Shown: positions 38,020 to 47,352, numbered from the stretch's first letter. The stretch is 64,000 nucleotides of DNA from Vibrio tubiashii (GCA_000775715.1 JRWQ01000009.1:124001-188000), one strand, 5' to 3'. Made by a program: numbers and translations. The notes: generated from the sequence alone by a model not told the origin.

Positions 38020-38793
38020 GTGAAGCAATTACCAAGACATCAGCAAATCATTGCTTTAGTCCAGAAGCAAGGCTATGTCAGCACCGATGAGTTGGTTGAG
38101 AAATTTAATGTCAGCCCACAAACCATCCGACGAGATCTCAATGAACTGGCCGATGAAAACAAAATTCGCCGCTATCACGGTGGCGCGACCATTCCTTTGA
38201 GTTCAGAAAACACGTCTTATAACGCTCGTAAAAGTATGAACTTAAACGAAAAGGATGTTATTGCTGACGAAGTCGTTAAACACATTCCAGATGGTGCAAC
38301 GCTATTTATCGACATAGGCACCACGCCAGAAGCCATCGCGCGAGCGCTCAGCAAAAATCACAAACAAATACGTGTGGTAACCAACAACATCAACGTGGCT
38401 ACCATTTTGCTTCCAAACCCAGAGTTTAGAGTGATTCTTGCCGGTGGAGAAGTTCGTAACCGAGATGGCGGCATTGTTGGTGAAGCGACCCTCGACTTTG
38501 TAAAACAGTTTAGGCTCGACTTCGGAATACTGGGTATTAGTGGCATTGACTATGACGGATCACTTCTCGACTTTGATTACCATGAAGTACGAGTTAAGCA
38601 AGCAATCATTGAGAACAGTCGCAGTGTCTTTTTGGCCGTTGATAATACTAAATTCGGCCGCAATGCTATGGTCAAGCTAGGTAACATATCCCAGCTACAT
38701 ATGCTTTTCACCGACAAGCAACCACCTAAACAGATTCTGGAAATCCTTAAAGAACACTCAATTCCTTTAGAAGTGATCAACAAAGCTGACTGA
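38020..38793 (+). CDS. glpR: DeoR-family repressor GlpR
   Basis: GlpR represses glycerol 3-phosphate genes and is released by glycerol 3-phosphate. The 257-residue protein starts with a DeoR helix-turn-helix (STDELVEKFNVSPQTIRRDL, then NKIRRYHGGA at about 46-56) and continues with the DeoRC sugar-phosphate domain (LFIDIGTTPEAIARAL, LAGGEVRNRDGGIVGEATLD, GISGIDYDG). Translation starts at GTG (38020), with AGAGGGAAC upstream. Lying between glpK and glpD, it is the obvious regulator of both. Confidence 0.93.
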   Translation: MKQLPRHQQIIALVQKQGYVSTDELVEKFNVSPQTIRRDLNELADENKIRRYHGGATIPLSSENTSYNARKSMNLNEKDVIADEVVKHIPDGATLFIDIGTTPEAIARALSKNHKQIRVVTNNINVATILLPNPEFRVILAGGEVRNRDGGIVGEATLDFVKQFRLDFGILGISGIDYDGSLLDFDYHEVRVKQAIIENSRSVFLAVDNTKFGRNAMVKLGNISQLHMLFTDKQPPKQILEILKEHSIPLEVINKAD

Positions 38794-38826
38794 TCAAATT
38801 TAATTCATTTCAATTTAACCAAACTG

Positions 38827-38856
38827 AAACCTTTATCGTGCGATAAAGGTTTTTTT
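38827..38856 (+). terminator. Intrinsic terminator of glpR
   Basis: AAACCTTTATCG (38827-38838) faces CGATAAAGGTTTTTTT (38841-38856), a strong stem running into a T tract. Confidence 0.88.
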
Positions 38857-38878
38857 GTGCACAAATCACACAAACGCG

Positions 38879-38915
38879 CATAAACGAACATTTTTAATGA
38901 TCATAAACGAAAGTT
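38879..38915 (+). promoter_or_regulatory. Candidate GlpR operator repeats upstream of glpD
   Basis: CATAAACGAACATT (38879-38892) and CATAAACGAAAGTT (38902-38915) are direct repeats 23 bp apart. CGAACATT equals the right half of the E. coli GlpR operator (TGTTCG..CGAACA). They lie 50-90 bp before the glpD start chosen here. Confidence 0.55.
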
Positions 38916-38966
38916 AGGCTAGGCTTTAGTCATATGAAAATGCTCGCTCAACACAAGGTTACATCA

Positions 38967-40520
38967 ATGAATAACACTCTAAACGGAGCCAACTCACCAG
39001 AAGTACTCGATTTAATCGTTATTGGTGGTGGAATCAATGGTGCAGGTATTGCCGCTGATGCAGCAGGCCGCGGTCTTTCAGTAGGCCTATACGAAGCAAA
39101 AGACTTCGCCTCAGCAACCTCGTCAGCAAGTTCTAAATTGATTCACGGCGGTTTACGCTACCTTGAGCATTACGAGTTTCGTTTAGTTTCGGAAGCGCTC
39201 GCTGAGCGTGAGGTATTGCTAAAAAAAGCACCTCATGTTGCTCAGCCGATGCGTTTTAGACTACCTCATCGACCTTTCCTTCGCCCTGCATGGATGATTC
39301 GCTGTGGTTTATTTCTTTACGATAATCTAGGTAAGCGAACTACGCTTCCAGCGAGTAAGGGGATCGATCTAAGCCAGTCTGGCCTGCTAAAACCCGAAAT
39401 GAAAAAAGGGTTCGAGTACTCAGATTGCTGGGTTGATGACGCGCGTCTGGTACTACTCAACGTCCTCTCAGCTCAAGAGAACAATGCCGAAATTCGCAAC
39501 TACAGCCGAGTAGAAAGTGCGCGACGTGAAGGTGATATATGGCATGTTTCGATTCGTGATGCACTGACAGGAACCACAATTGAGCGCAAAGCGAAAGCGC
39601 TGGTTAATGCCGCAGGACCTTGGGTAAAACAGTTCTTTGATGATGGTCTAGAGCAACAATCACCGCGCAATATTCGATTGATCAAGGGCTCGCATATTGT
39701 TGTGCCACGTATTCACGACGAACCTCAAGCCTATATTTTGCAAAACAAAGACAATCGTATTGTATTTATGATCCCGTACCTGGATAAGTTCTCGATCATA
39801 GGCACGACTGATGTAGAGTACAAAGGCGACCCACGAGACGTAGCAATCTCAGACGATGAGGTCGATTATTTGATCGATATCGTTAACCAACACTTCGTCC
39901 ACCAGCTTAGTCGCGACGACGTGGTATGGTCCTACAGTGGTGTACGCCCATTGTGCGATGATGAGTCCGATTCTCCCCAAGCAATCACCCGTGATTACAC
40001 GCTTGAGATCGAGGCAGAGTATGACCAAGCTCCACTATTATCAGTATTCGGCGGCAAACTGACGACCTACCGAAAACTGGGTGAAGCAGCGCTAGAGAAA
40101 CTAAACCCATACCTACCTCATATGGGTATGCCATGGACTTCCCATCATGCCCTACCAGGCGGTAACTTTAGTTGTTCTCGTGAACAGCTTGCTGCGACAA
40201 TTCACTCAGCATACCCATGGTTGCCAGAGGCATTACTGCTTCGCTACGTTACCCAATTTGGTACTTACACGTGGAAGCTACTCAACGGCTCCCAAAGTAT
40301 CGAAGATCTTGGGATCAAGTTCTCAGACGGAGCACAGGGTGTCTACCAACGTGAGATCGATTACTTAATTAAGCATGAGTTTTCTGTCACGGAAGAGGAT
40401 ATATTATGGCGCCGCACTAAGTTAGGTCTATATCTCAATGAACAAGAGCAACAGGCGCTAAGTAAGTATCTAAAGAGTAACAAGCCAGCCACAGTAGTGC
40501 CATTCTCTGAGGCCGGTTAA
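38967..40520 (+). CDS. glpD: Aerobic glycerol-3-phosphate dehydrogenase
   Basis: GlpD oxidises glycerol 3-phosphate to dihydroxyacetone phosphate at the inner membrane and passes electrons to quinone. The product has the FAD dinucleotide fold LIVIGGGINGAGIAADAAG near the start, the family segment SSASSKLIHGGLRYLEHYEF, and YSGVRPLCDDE and FGGKLTTYRKLGE further on. I prefer the start at 38967 (MNNTLNGAN, 517 residues, AAGG at 38954-38957) over the in-frame ATG at 38934, which would add 11 residues and has a poorer ribosome site. It ends the glp group. Confidence 0.95.
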   Translation: MNNTLNGANSPEVLDLIVIGGGINGAGIAADAAGRGLSVGLYEAKDFASATSSASSKLIHGGLRYLEHYEFRLVSEALAEREVLLKKAPHVAQPMRFRLPHRPFLRPAWMIRCGLFLYDNLGKRTTLPASKGIDLSQSGLLKPEMKKGFEYSDCWVDDARLVLLNVLSAQENNAEIRNYSRVESARREGDIWHVSIRDALTGTTIERKAKALVNAAGPWVKQFFDDGLEQQSPRNIRLIKGSHIVVPRIHDEPQAYILQNKDNRIVFMIPYLDKFSIIGTTDVEYKGDPRDVAISDDEVDYLIDIVNQHFVHQLSRDDVVWSYSGVRPLCDDESDSPQAITRDYTLEIEAEYDQAPLLSVFGGKLTTYRKLGEAALEKLNPYLPHMGMPWTSHHALPGGNFSCSREQLAATIHSAYPWLPEALLLRYVTQFGTYTWKLLNGSQSIEDLGIKFSDGAQGVYQREIDYLIKHEFSVTEEDILWRRTKLGLYLNEQEQQALSKYLKSNKPATVVPFSEAG

Positions 40521-40543
40521 ACTCGCACCTTACTAGCTAAAAC

Positions 40544-40571
40544 AAAGGCTTGGTGCAAACACCAAGCCTTT
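40544..40571. terminator. Bidirectional terminator between convergent glpD and nnrS
   Basis: AAAGGCTTGGTG (40544-40555) pairs perfectly with CACCAAGCCTTT (40560-40571) over 4 bases, with short T-rich ends on both strands. Confidence 0.88.
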
Positions 40572-40595
40572 ATTGGGGTCTGTTGACCCTAGTCA

Positions 40596-41780
40596 TTAAC
40601 CCGGATGCCCATCGACTCGCGGGGTGATAAGCATTTTACCAAACAGCCCCACATACATAGTAAAAGCCAGGATCCACAATGCGCCACTTATGTTGACCGA
40701 CTCAATCAGATATTGAGGGAAAAACGCTACACCAATACTGCGCACTAACGAAGCCAGAATAATCGCGACAAAAGCGATAGTCATGTTTGGCCCCTGATAA
40801 ATCGCACGGCCAGTGTGTCCCATAGTGACACGTGCAATCATAGCTAAAATCACCCCACCAATCGCACCTATAGCGAAAAGATGCAGCATATTGTGGCTAG
40901 CAAATGGATTGTTGATTAATCCACGGAGCAGCAAGCTAATGGGAATACACAAGTAGGTCGCATGCAGTGACCAAACCAGAGGTTCACTCAAGGTTTTCCA
41001 TGGCTGCCAACGGATAACTCGAACCAAATGTGCCACACCAGAAATAACCATTAACGGCTTACCCAGTTCAGCAAACGTCATCGGGAAAAAGCTAACAATA
41101 AACAACCCAGCCAGCGGCAAATTTGCCACCCAATCTAACCATACTAGTGGCTGTGGTTTATCGAAGTTAAAACGACGAGCAGTGAAGAACGGAATCACGC
41201 GGCCGCCCATTATCGATAACAACAAAGTAAACCACCACAGCATAGCTTGCCAAACCGCTGAAGCTGGAAATGGTGGCATGCCTTTGATTGCAGCATAGCT
41301 GGCAAAGTTAGCCACAATAGCCAATAGAAACAGTGGAACAAAGAACAGATTTCGCCACCCTTTTGCCTTCACGACACGCGTACCAACTTCAAATGCAGCC
41401 ATGGCGAGAAACAGAGCTTCAATCGATGAGGTCAGCCACAAAGGAGCTGGAGTCCAGAAAAGTATTCGAGGAGCCAACCATAGTGCGACAAGTACTGCCA
41501 AGCGATAATGTTTGGTCCCATTTATACCTGTCCAGTTCTGCACGGCGGTTAAAACAAAGCCGACAACAATTGCCATCGCGAAGCCGAAGATCATCTCATG
41601 CACATGCCACCATAACGCGGGCACTTGAAGTTGAAGCGGCTGACCAGATTGAAACATCCATACCCATAGAGCGATAGCAATGACCGCATAAACGGCACCA
41701 AGGAGAAAGAACGGCCTAAACCCCAAGCGCAAAACAGGCGGAATGGCTTGTTCAACTTTTTTGTCGGTAATGTTGAGCAC
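40596..41780 (-). CDS. nnrS: NnrS family membrane protein
   Basis: NnrS proteins are heme- and copper-containing polytopic membrane proteins linked to nitric oxide tolerance. The 394-residue product shows about twelve hydrophobic segments and the family stretches LGFRPFFLLGAVYA, WWHVHEMIFGFAMAIVVGF, NLLFIPF-like blocks and HLFAIGAIGGVILAMIARVT, with several histidines placed to bind heme. Translation seems to start at GTG (41778-41780), with AGAGG upstream. An 8-bp inverted repeat overlaps that ribosome binding site. No NsrR consensus was clearly seen. It is a stand-alone gene. Confidence 0.88.
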   Translation of the reverse strand: MLNITDKKVEQAIPPVLRLGFRPFFLLGAVYAVIAIALWVWMFQSGQPLQLQVPALWWHVHEMIFGFAMAIVVGFVLTAVQNWTGINGTKHYRLAVLVALWLAPRILFWTPAPLWLTSSIEALFLAMAAFEVGTRVVKAKGWRNLFFVPLFLLAIVANFASYAAIKGMPPFPASAVWQAMLWWFTLLLSIMGGRVIPFFTARRFNFDKPQPLVWLDWVANLPLAGLFIVSFFPMTFAELGKPLMVISGVAHLVRVIRWQPWKTLSEPLVWSLHATYLCIPISLLLRGLINNPFASHNMLHLFAIGAIGGVILAMIARVTMGHTGRAIYQGPNMTIAFVAIILASLVRSIGVAFFPQYLIESVNISGALWILAFTMYVGLFGKMLITPRVDGHPG

Positions 41781-41790
41781 AGGAATACCT

Positions 41791-41820
41791 CTAAATGATG
41801 TGGCTCTTTAACTCATTTAG
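41791..41820. promoter_or_regulatory. Inverted repeat overlapping the nnrS ribosome binding site
   Basis: CTAAATGA (41791-41798) and TCATTTAG (41813-41820) are exact reverse complements with a 14-base spacer, about 11 bp upstream of the nnrS GTG. It may act as an operator or an mRNA structure masking the ribosome site. Confidence 0.45.
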
Positions 41821-42016
41821 CTATCGCAAGAACTGTTCCAGCTATCTAAAGCCAGTTAAACTCTAGTTTATACTGGATATCTCACTAAGTTCCGCGTCAT
41901 AAAGACCGAAAAATAAAGAGTCACTATGACTCTCTCAATACAATTTAACCACTTCCTTTTCATTGCAAAACTCGTTAGTTTAAACAACCAACATCGGCAT
42001 AGACCAAGGGAACAAG

Positions 42017-42577
42017 ATGACTAACTACATTTTTGGCTACGGCAGCCTAATGAACTCTGCATCGAGAGAGTTAACCGGCCAAACTTCCCCAGCAATTCCC
42101 GCTACCGCGCATGGATTTAAACGCTACTGGGGAAAAGTCGATGACAGCTACATTTTGTCACCTCTTGTGGTCGATAAAGGACAAGGCTTAGTCAACGGTG
42201 TTTTGCTTGAAGTCGACGAGTCAGGACTGCAAGAGTTCGATATTCGCGAGCGCGGCTATCACCGAACGTTAATCCCCATCAATGAACTAGATATTGAGCT
42301 TTCACTTTCCGCAAGCGACAAAGTCTGGGTTTATATCAAGGAAAACCCGGAGCCACCTTGTAGCCAAAGCCCAATCATGCAGACTTACGTTGATACGGTT
42401 TTAGCGGGGTGCTTGGAGATTTCTGAGCAATTTGCCAAACAGTTCGTTGAACATACTATTGGCTGGCACTTCCCATTAGAGAACGACCGCCATCAACCTA
42501 AGTATGGCAACTTGGCCGGAGTGTCACCTGATCACCATAGTGCCATTGATGCTTTAGTGATGTATGGAAGAGGTTAA
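42017..42577 (+). CDS. Gamma-glutamylcyclotransferase-like protein
   Basis: The 186-residue protein belongs to the gamma-glutamylcyclotransferase-like fold: the substrate loop YIFGYGSLMNSASR lies at residues 4-17, followed by HGFKRYWGKV and VNGVLLEVDESGLQEFDIRE. In the family, a glutamate after the loop is catalytic; EFDIRERGYHRT (about 75-86) supplies candidates. The substrate is not predictable. It is cytosolic. It is a lone gene with a bidirectional terminator after it. Confidence 0.85.
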   Translation: MTNYIFGYGSLMNSASRELTGQTSPAIPATAHGFKRYWGKVDDSYILSPLVVDKGQGLVNGVLLEVDESGLQEFDIRERGYHRTLIPINELDIELSLSASDKVWVYIKENPEPPCSQSPIMQTYVDTVLAGCLEISEQFAKQFVEHTIGWHFPLENDRHQPKYGNLAGVSPDHHSAIDALVMYGRG

Positions 42578-42580
42578 AAA

Positions 42581-42607
42581 AAAATGGGCGAACTGCTCGC
42601 CCATTTT
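42581..42607. terminator. Bidirectional terminator
   Basis: AAAATGGGCGA (42581-42591) pairs with TCGCCCATTTT (42597-42607) over a 5-base loop, with A/T runs on both sides. It serves the convergent cyclotransferase-like and aldo/keto reductase genes. Confidence 0.9.
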
Positions 42608-42616
42608 CTAGTTAAC

Positions 42617-43498
42617 TTACGCCACGCCATGTCCTTTAGATGCGACCCAAATTCGATACCACTGCTCGTTGGTCAATGACAGTTCAAGCGCTTTAACAGC
42701 AGAGTGCACTCGTTCGATATTGCCACTACCTAAGATTGGCAATGGCTTAGCTGGCAATCGAAGTACCCAGGCAAAAATGACTTGGTCAATGCTCGTCGCA
42801 CCAATCTCACCCGCTACTTGCGTCAACGTATCGCGTAGGCGCGACATCTGCTCACTATCGTCACTAAAGATACGGCCGCCCGCTAAGCAAGACCATGCCA
42901 TAGGCTGTACTCTATGCTGCTGAAGCTGCTCTAAGGTGCCATCTTCGGTCGCTTGAAGATTAACTGGGTTGATCTCAACTTGATTGGTGATAAGAGGCTG
43001 ATCGACTCTGGATTGCAACAACTCAAACTGCGCAGGAGTAAAGTTAGACACACCGAAATGCTTCACTTTACCTGCCGCTTTCAACTCACTAAACGCTTCA
43101 GCCGCTTCATCAGCATCCATCAACAGATCTGGGCGATGCAATAGCAGCACATCTAAGTGGTCGGTATTCAAGCGAGTTAAAGATTGATCAACTGATTCTA
43201 AAATCGCGGCTTTACCACTGTTGTAGTGATTAACCTGTGGTGACTCACCTCGATAAATACCACACTTAGAGACGATTTCAATTTGGTCACGTAGGCTGCT
43301 ATCTAGAGTCAAAACTTCACCAAACATGCGCTCGCAAGCGGAATCTGGCCCGTAGACTGGCGCATGATCAACGGTAGTAATACCTAGCTCGATGTGCTGT
43401 TTAACAAACGAAAGCTGCTGCTGAGTGCTCATTCCCCACTCAGCCATACGCCAATAGCCTTGGATCATTGGTGAAAACACCGGATGTGATTTATTCAT
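42617..43498 (-). CDS. Aldo/keto reductase (YdhF-like)
   Basis: This NADPH-dependent oxidoreductase of the aldo/keto reductase superfamily has a TIM-barrel fold. The 293-residue protein contains GITTVDHAPVYG (catalytic Asp/Tyr region), the lysine strand IEIVSKCGIY, LDVLLLHRPD with the active-site histidine, KHFGVSNFTPAQFELL and the cofactor segment LPILGSGNIERVHSAV. It is closest in feel to E. coli YdhF. I set the start at 43498 because AGGGGATAGAG precedes it; the frame continues 11 codons further upstream. It diverges from a LysR gene that may regulate it. Confidence 0.9.
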   Translation of the reverse strand: MNKSHPVFSPMIQGYWRMAEWGMSTQQQLSFVKQHIELGITTVDHAPVYGPDSACERMFGEVLTLDSSLRDQIEIVSKCGIYRGESPQVNHYNSGKAAILESVDQSLTRLNTDHLDVLLLHRPDLLMDADEAAEAFSELKAAGKVKHFGVSNFTPAQFELLQSRVDQPLITNQVEINPVNLQATEDGTLEQLQQHRVQPMAWSCLAGGRIFSDDSEQMSRLRDTLTQVAGEIGATSIDQVIFAWVLRLPAKPLPILGSGNIERVHSAVKALELSLTNEQWYRIWVASKGHGVA

Positions 43499-43702
43499 CT
43501 CTATCCCCTGATAAATACGCTTCGCTGTCACTACTGGGCAGCGTGTGAATACTGTTCTTCATTCAGTATACTGCTAGCCAAGCTCACGATTAAACTAGCC
43601 AACAGAAAAAGATAATTCGTTATAAAGCACAATTAGCTAAATTTAATTTTCTATAAAGAACGATATAATTTAACTTCAATTCAAGGTTCAAGAGCGCAAA
43701 AT

Positions 43703-44602
43703 ATGCATAAGAAGCACAAACGCTTTGAGCGATATGCTCTATTTACTGAAGTGGCCAAACAGCTCAGCTTCTCTAAAGCGGCTGAAACATTGGATATTTC
43801 GCGCAGCTATCTCTCCTCGCAGATCAACCAGCTAGAGCAAGAGCTCGGCGCTAGCCTACTGATTCGCTCCACTCGCAATGTGCGTCTAACCGCTGCGGGT
43901 GAAAAGATCCTCGCTAAAATGCAGCTAATTAACGCTTCGATTGTCGAATTGGAAAAAGACCTCGACCACACCAAGAGCGACGTCAGTGGCTTACTGCGCA
44001 TCACTGCTCCAACCATTTTTAGCCATCGTTTCCTAATTGATATTTGTCGTGAGTTCCAGCAACTCTACCCTGAGGTTCAGTTCGATTTAGATGTTGGCTA
44101 TCACCGTGTCGACCTTTCAAAAAGCCACTATGATCTGGCTATTCGTGCCACCAATAACCCACCTGAGAATATGATAGCCAAGGGGCTTATCCCCTATCAG
44201 CATATCTGCTGCGCCTCTCCCGACTATCTTGAAGAGTATGGCGTGCCAAACCATCCTGATGAACTGACTCAGCATAACTGTTTATCAGACCCAAATTTAG
44301 GCCGCTGGAAGTTTGCTGACAGTACAAAAACGATTGAAGTAGAAACCGACGGCGATATGCGAATAAACGATAACTTGCTATTACTCAACGCCGCTCTGCA
44401 GGGCAAAGGTATTATCAAAATGCCGAGCTACTTGGTGCAACCCTCTTTGGATAGAGGTCATTTAGTACAACTGCTGCCAAACTATTATATTTCCAGAAGT
44501 TATATCTACATGATCTACCCTCCTCAGTTACGCAATAGCAGTAAACTGGCCACATTTATTGACTTCACTCACAAGTGGTTTGAGGATAGAAATAACAAGT
44601 AA
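43703..44602 (+). CDS. LysR-family regulator divergent from the aldo/keto reductase
   Basis: The 299-residue protein has a LysR helix-turn-helix (FTEVAKQLSFSKAAETLDIS, then RSYLSSQINQLEQELG) near residues 14-50 and a CrgA/AaeR-type effector domain (GLLRITAPTIFSHRFL, YDLAIRATNNPPENMIAKGL). It lies back to back with the aldo/keto reductase over about 200 bp of AT-rich sequence, the usual LysR arrangement, so the reductase is its likely target. Confidence 0.9.
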   Translation: MHKKHKRFERYALFTEVAKQLSFSKAAETLDISRSYLSSQINQLEQELGASLLIRSTRNVRLTAAGEKILAKMQLINASIVELEKDLDHTKSDVSGLLRITAPTIFSHRFLIDICREFQQLYPEVQFDLDVGYHRVDLSKSHYDLAIRATNNPPENMIAKGLIPYQHICCASPDYLEEYGVPNHPDELTQHNCLSDPNLGRWKFADSTKTIEVETDGDMRINDNLLLLNAALQGKGIIKMPSYLVQPSLDRGHLVQLLPNYYISRSYIYMIYPPQLRNSSKLATFIDFTHKWFEDRNNK

Positions 44603-44619
44603 TAACCGTTGTTGACCAT

Positions 44620-44654
44620 AATAAAAAAACCACTTCCAATTGCTTGGAAGTGGT
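44620..44654 (-). terminator. Terminator of ahpF
   Basis: ACCACTTCCA (44629-44638) pairs with TGGAAGTGGT (44645-44654). The A run at 44623-44629 gives a T tract on the minus strand, so it mainly serves ahpF, whose stop is 55 bp away; it may also stop the LysR transcript. Confidence 0.85.
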
Positions 44655-44709
44655 GTCGAATTACGACGAAATGTTTGCAAATGATATAGGCAGGGAAGAA
44701 CTCTATTTT

Positions 44710-46302
44710 TTACGCGATCTCAGCAGCTTGCTCTGGCACAGGAGTACGAATTAAGTAATCAAACGCCCCCAAACTTGCTTTAGCACCTTCACCCATGGCG
44801 ATGATGATCTGTTTGTAAGGAACCGTTGTCACATCACCTGCCGCAAATACACCTTTCATGGATGTTGCGCCATGAGCATCTATCTCAATCTCACCGCGTG
44901 GTGACAACTCTACCTTAGAGCCTTTCAACCACTCGCTGTTTGGCACTAGGCCGATTTGAACAAAGATACCGGCTAGCTCAATCTTATGAATAGTGCCTGT
45001 ATTGCGGTCTTGATACTCAATACCTGTCACACGGTTGCCATCACCAAGCACTTGAGTCGTTTGCGCCATTTTGATGATTTCAATGTTTGGCGTTGCATTA
45101 GCTTTATCAATAAGCACTTGGTCAGCGCGAAGCGTGTCAGCAAACTCTAGTACCGTCACGTGTTCCACGATACCCGCAAGGTCAATAGCCGCTTCAATAC
45201 CTGAGTTTCCTCCGCCTATCACAGCAGTCTTCTTGCCTTTGAACAGCGGACCATCACAGTGTGGACAGTAAGCGACGCCTTTGTTGCGATACTCTTGCTC
45301 ACCAGGAACGTTCATCTCTCTCCAACGCGCACCTGTACTGGTAATAACAGAGCGAGCTTTCAATACTGCACCGCTCTCAAGCTCGACATGAATGTAACCA
45401 TCATCCGTTTGCTCTGCATCGATGATATTCGCCGCACGTTGCTCAGTGATAACCTCTACACCGTACTCTTTTACATGCTCTTCTAGGCTAGCCACCAGTT
45501 TTGGACCTGTGGTCGCTTTAACAGAAATAAAGTTCTCAATCGCCATAGTATCCATCACCTGACCACCAAAACGGTCAGCAACAACACCGGTACGGATACC
45601 TTTACGCGCTGCGTATATTGCAGCAGAAGAACCTGCAGGACCACCGCCAACAACAAGTACATCAAATGGTGCTTGTTGGTTTAAGCTCTGCGCCTTTTTC
45701 TCTGCTGCACCTGAATCGACCTTGTTAAGGATTTCAGCTAATGACATACGACCTTGACCAAACAGTTCGCCGTTAACGAACACACTTGGTACCGCCATGA
45801 TGTCGCGAGATTTCACTTCGTCTTGGAAGGCAGCACCATCAATCATGGTGGTTTTGATTAGCGGGTTAATTGCCGACATCATGTTGAAGGCTTGAACCAC
45901 TTCCGGACAGTTCTGACACGAGAGAGAAATAAAGATTTCAACGTTCAATGGTTGGTCAAGCGAAGCGATCTGCTCAATGACATCCGCTTCTAGTTTGATT
46001 GGGTGACCACCACTATGCAGTAGCGCCAATACCAGAGAAGTAAACTCATGCCCCATAGGTAAACCAGCAAAACCAATCGACGTACCTTTAGCTTGATTGA
46101 CAACCTGCATAATTGGTTGACGCTCACTGGCACTATCATCGCGAGCCACTTGGATCTTATCGGTCAAAGAAGCGATATCATCCGCTAACGCTTCTAGCTT
46201 ATTGGCCGTCTCGCTGTTATCTAGGCTCAAAACTAACTGAACGTCTGTTTTTAAGTTTTCTAGGTATGCTCTTAGCTGTTGCTTCATCGCTTGATCTAAC
46301 AT
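44710..46302 (-). CDS. ahpF: Alkyl hydroperoxide reductase subunit F
   Basis: AhpF uses NADH and FAD to re-reduce AhpC. The 530-residue protein has the N-terminal double thioredoxin-like domain with Cys129-x2-Cys132 ([12 protein letters not shown]), the FAD motif [18 protein letters not shown] (about 215-232), the redox pair Cys346-x2-Cys349 (AYCPHCDG), the NAD site [17 protein letters not shown] and [15 protein letters not shown]. All four catalytic cysteines are present. It follows ahpC on the same strand, but a strong terminator and an independent OxyR-like leader lie between them. Confidence 0.97.
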   Translation of the reverse strand: MLDQAMKQQLRAYLENLKTDVQLVLSLDNSETANKLEALADDIASLTDKIQVARDDSASERQPIMQVVNQAKGTSIGFAGLPMGHEFTSLVLALLHSGGHPIKLEADVIEQIASLDQPLNVEIFISLSCQNCPEVVQAFNMMSAINPLIKTTMIDGAAFQDEVKSRDIMAVPSVFVNGELFGQGRMSLAEILNKVDSGAAEKKAQSLNQQAPFDVLVVGGGPAGSSAAIYAARKGIRTGVVADRFGGQVMDTMAIENFISVKATTGPKLVASLEEHVKEYGVEVITEQRAANIIDAEQTDDGYIHVELESGAVLKARSVITSTGARWREMNVPGEQEYRNKGVAYCPHCDGPLFKGKKTAVIGGGNSGIEAAIDLAGIVEHVTVLEFADTLRADQVLIDKANATPNIEIIKMAQTTQVLGDGNRVTGIEYQDRNTGTIHKIELAGIFVQIGLVPNSEWLKGSKVELSPRGEIEIDAHGATSMKGVFAAGDVTTVPYKQIIIAMGEGAKASLGAFDYLIRTPVPEQAAEIA

Positions 46303-46398
46303 GATATTACCTGCTGTTAATTTATGATTAGGTTACGCTCTATTGCGTTGATGGCTCTATATTGCCCTGCTGATTGAGATAGGTAAATCTGAACGTTT

Positions 46399-46424
46399 CT
46401 ATCAATTTAGTAGGTAAAACCTAT
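46399..46424 (-). promoter_or_regulatory. OxyR-like operator in the ahpF leader
   Basis: CTAT-N7-GTAG-N7-CTAT (46399-46402, 46410-46413, 46421-46424) has the 7-base spacing of OxyR half-sites. It lies inside an 81-bp leader (46344-46424) that is related to the ahpC leader, 56 of 81 positions being identical without gaps. Confidence 0.65.
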
Positions 46425-46462
46425 CAAAACGGATAGAAATCTTTATCTGGAAATAGACAAAT

Positions 46463-46489
46463 AAAAACCGCCCCCTAATTAGGGGACGG
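46463..46489 (-). terminator. Terminator between ahpC and ahpF
   Basis: On the minus strand CCGTCCCCTAATTAGGGGGCGG (read in two halves, 46489-46468) folds into a strong hairpin followed by TTTTT (46467-46463). It separates the ahpC transcript from ahpF. Confidence 0.88.
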
Positions 46490-46561
46490 CTCATCTTAAG
46501 GCGGTACGCCAAGCTCAATAGGAGCAGAGCAAGGCATACCTGTACAAACCTGGTAACAAGG

Positions 46562-47119
46562 TTAGATTTTGCCTACTAGATCTAGAGATGGAGCTAGTGT
46601 CTCTTCACCTTCTTTCCATTTAGCAGGGCAAACTTCACCTGGATTTGCAGCTACGTATTGTGCAGCTTTCACTTTGCGTAGTAGGTCTTCAGCATCACGG
46701 CCAATACCTTCGGCAGTAATTTCCATCGCTTGGATTGTGCCTTCTGGGTCAATTAAGAATGTTGCACGGTCTGCAAGACCTTGACCTTCACGCATTACGT
46801 TGAAGTTGTTAGTGATAGTCCCTGTTTGGTCACCTACCATGAAGTACTCAATGGTGCCAATCTTGTCTGAAGTGTCGTGCCACGCTTTGTGAGAGAAGTG
46901 AGTGTCAGTTGATACTGAGTAAACTTCTACACCACGAGATTGAAGCTCTGCGTACTTCTCTTGTAGGTCAACAAGTTCTGTTGGACATACGAAAGTAAAA
47001 TCAGCTGGGTAGAAGAAGAAGACCGCCCACTTGCCGATCACATCTTGCTCAGTGATTTCTACGAACTCGCCGTTTTTGAATGCTGTTGCTGCGAATGGTT
47101 TGATTTGTGTGTTGATCAT
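46562..47119 (-). CDS. ahpC: Alkyl hydroperoxide reductase subunit C
   Basis: AhpC is the peroxidase partner of AhpF. The 185-residue protein has peroxidatic Cys45 in [16 protein letters not shown] and resolving Cys164 in [13 protein letters not shown], and it ends LDLVGKI, as AhpF-dependent AhpC proteins usually do. It is distinct from the longer peroxiredoxin next to oxyR. AGAGAGAGTAAAATC precedes the ATG. An OxyR-like operator sits upstream and a terminator downstream. Confidence 0.97.
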   Translation of the reverse strand: MINTQIKPFAATAFKNGEFVEITEQDVIGKWAVFFFYPADFTFVCPTELVDLQEKYAELQSRGVEVYSVSTDTHFSHKAWHDTSDKIGTIEYFMVGDQTGTITNNFNVMREGQGLADRATFLIDPEGTIQAMEITAEGIGRDAEDLLRKVKAAQYVAANPGEVCPAKWKEGEETLAPSLDLVGKI

Positions 47120-47214
47120 GATTTTACTCTCTCTTTAATCTACTGTTTGAACGCTGCCTTGCGTCGATGGAGATATATTGCCAATGACGCGTTGATAGGT
47201 AAATTTGGCAGTTT

Positions 47215-47240
47215 CTATCAATTCAATAGGAGAAAGTTAT
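47215..47240 (-). promoter_or_regulatory. OxyR-like operator in the ahpC leader
   Basis: CTAT-N7-ATAG-N7-TTAT (47215-47218, 47226-47229, 47237-47240) has OxyR half-site spacing, in the same position as in the paralogous ahpF leader; the whole related block spans 47160-47240. Confidence 0.65.
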
Positions 47241-47352
47241 CAAAACGAGTATAAGCGTATTAGCCTAAATCACTAACAAGCGTCTCGGCACATAGCGGTT
47301 TGTCAAGAGTTAGGATAGAGTGGACCTTAAGTAACAACAATCTCAAACCTCT

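Noticed and set aside
38856..38875. CRP-like TGTG...CACA sequence before glpD
   Set aside because: The spacing between the half-sites is one base short of the CRP consensus.
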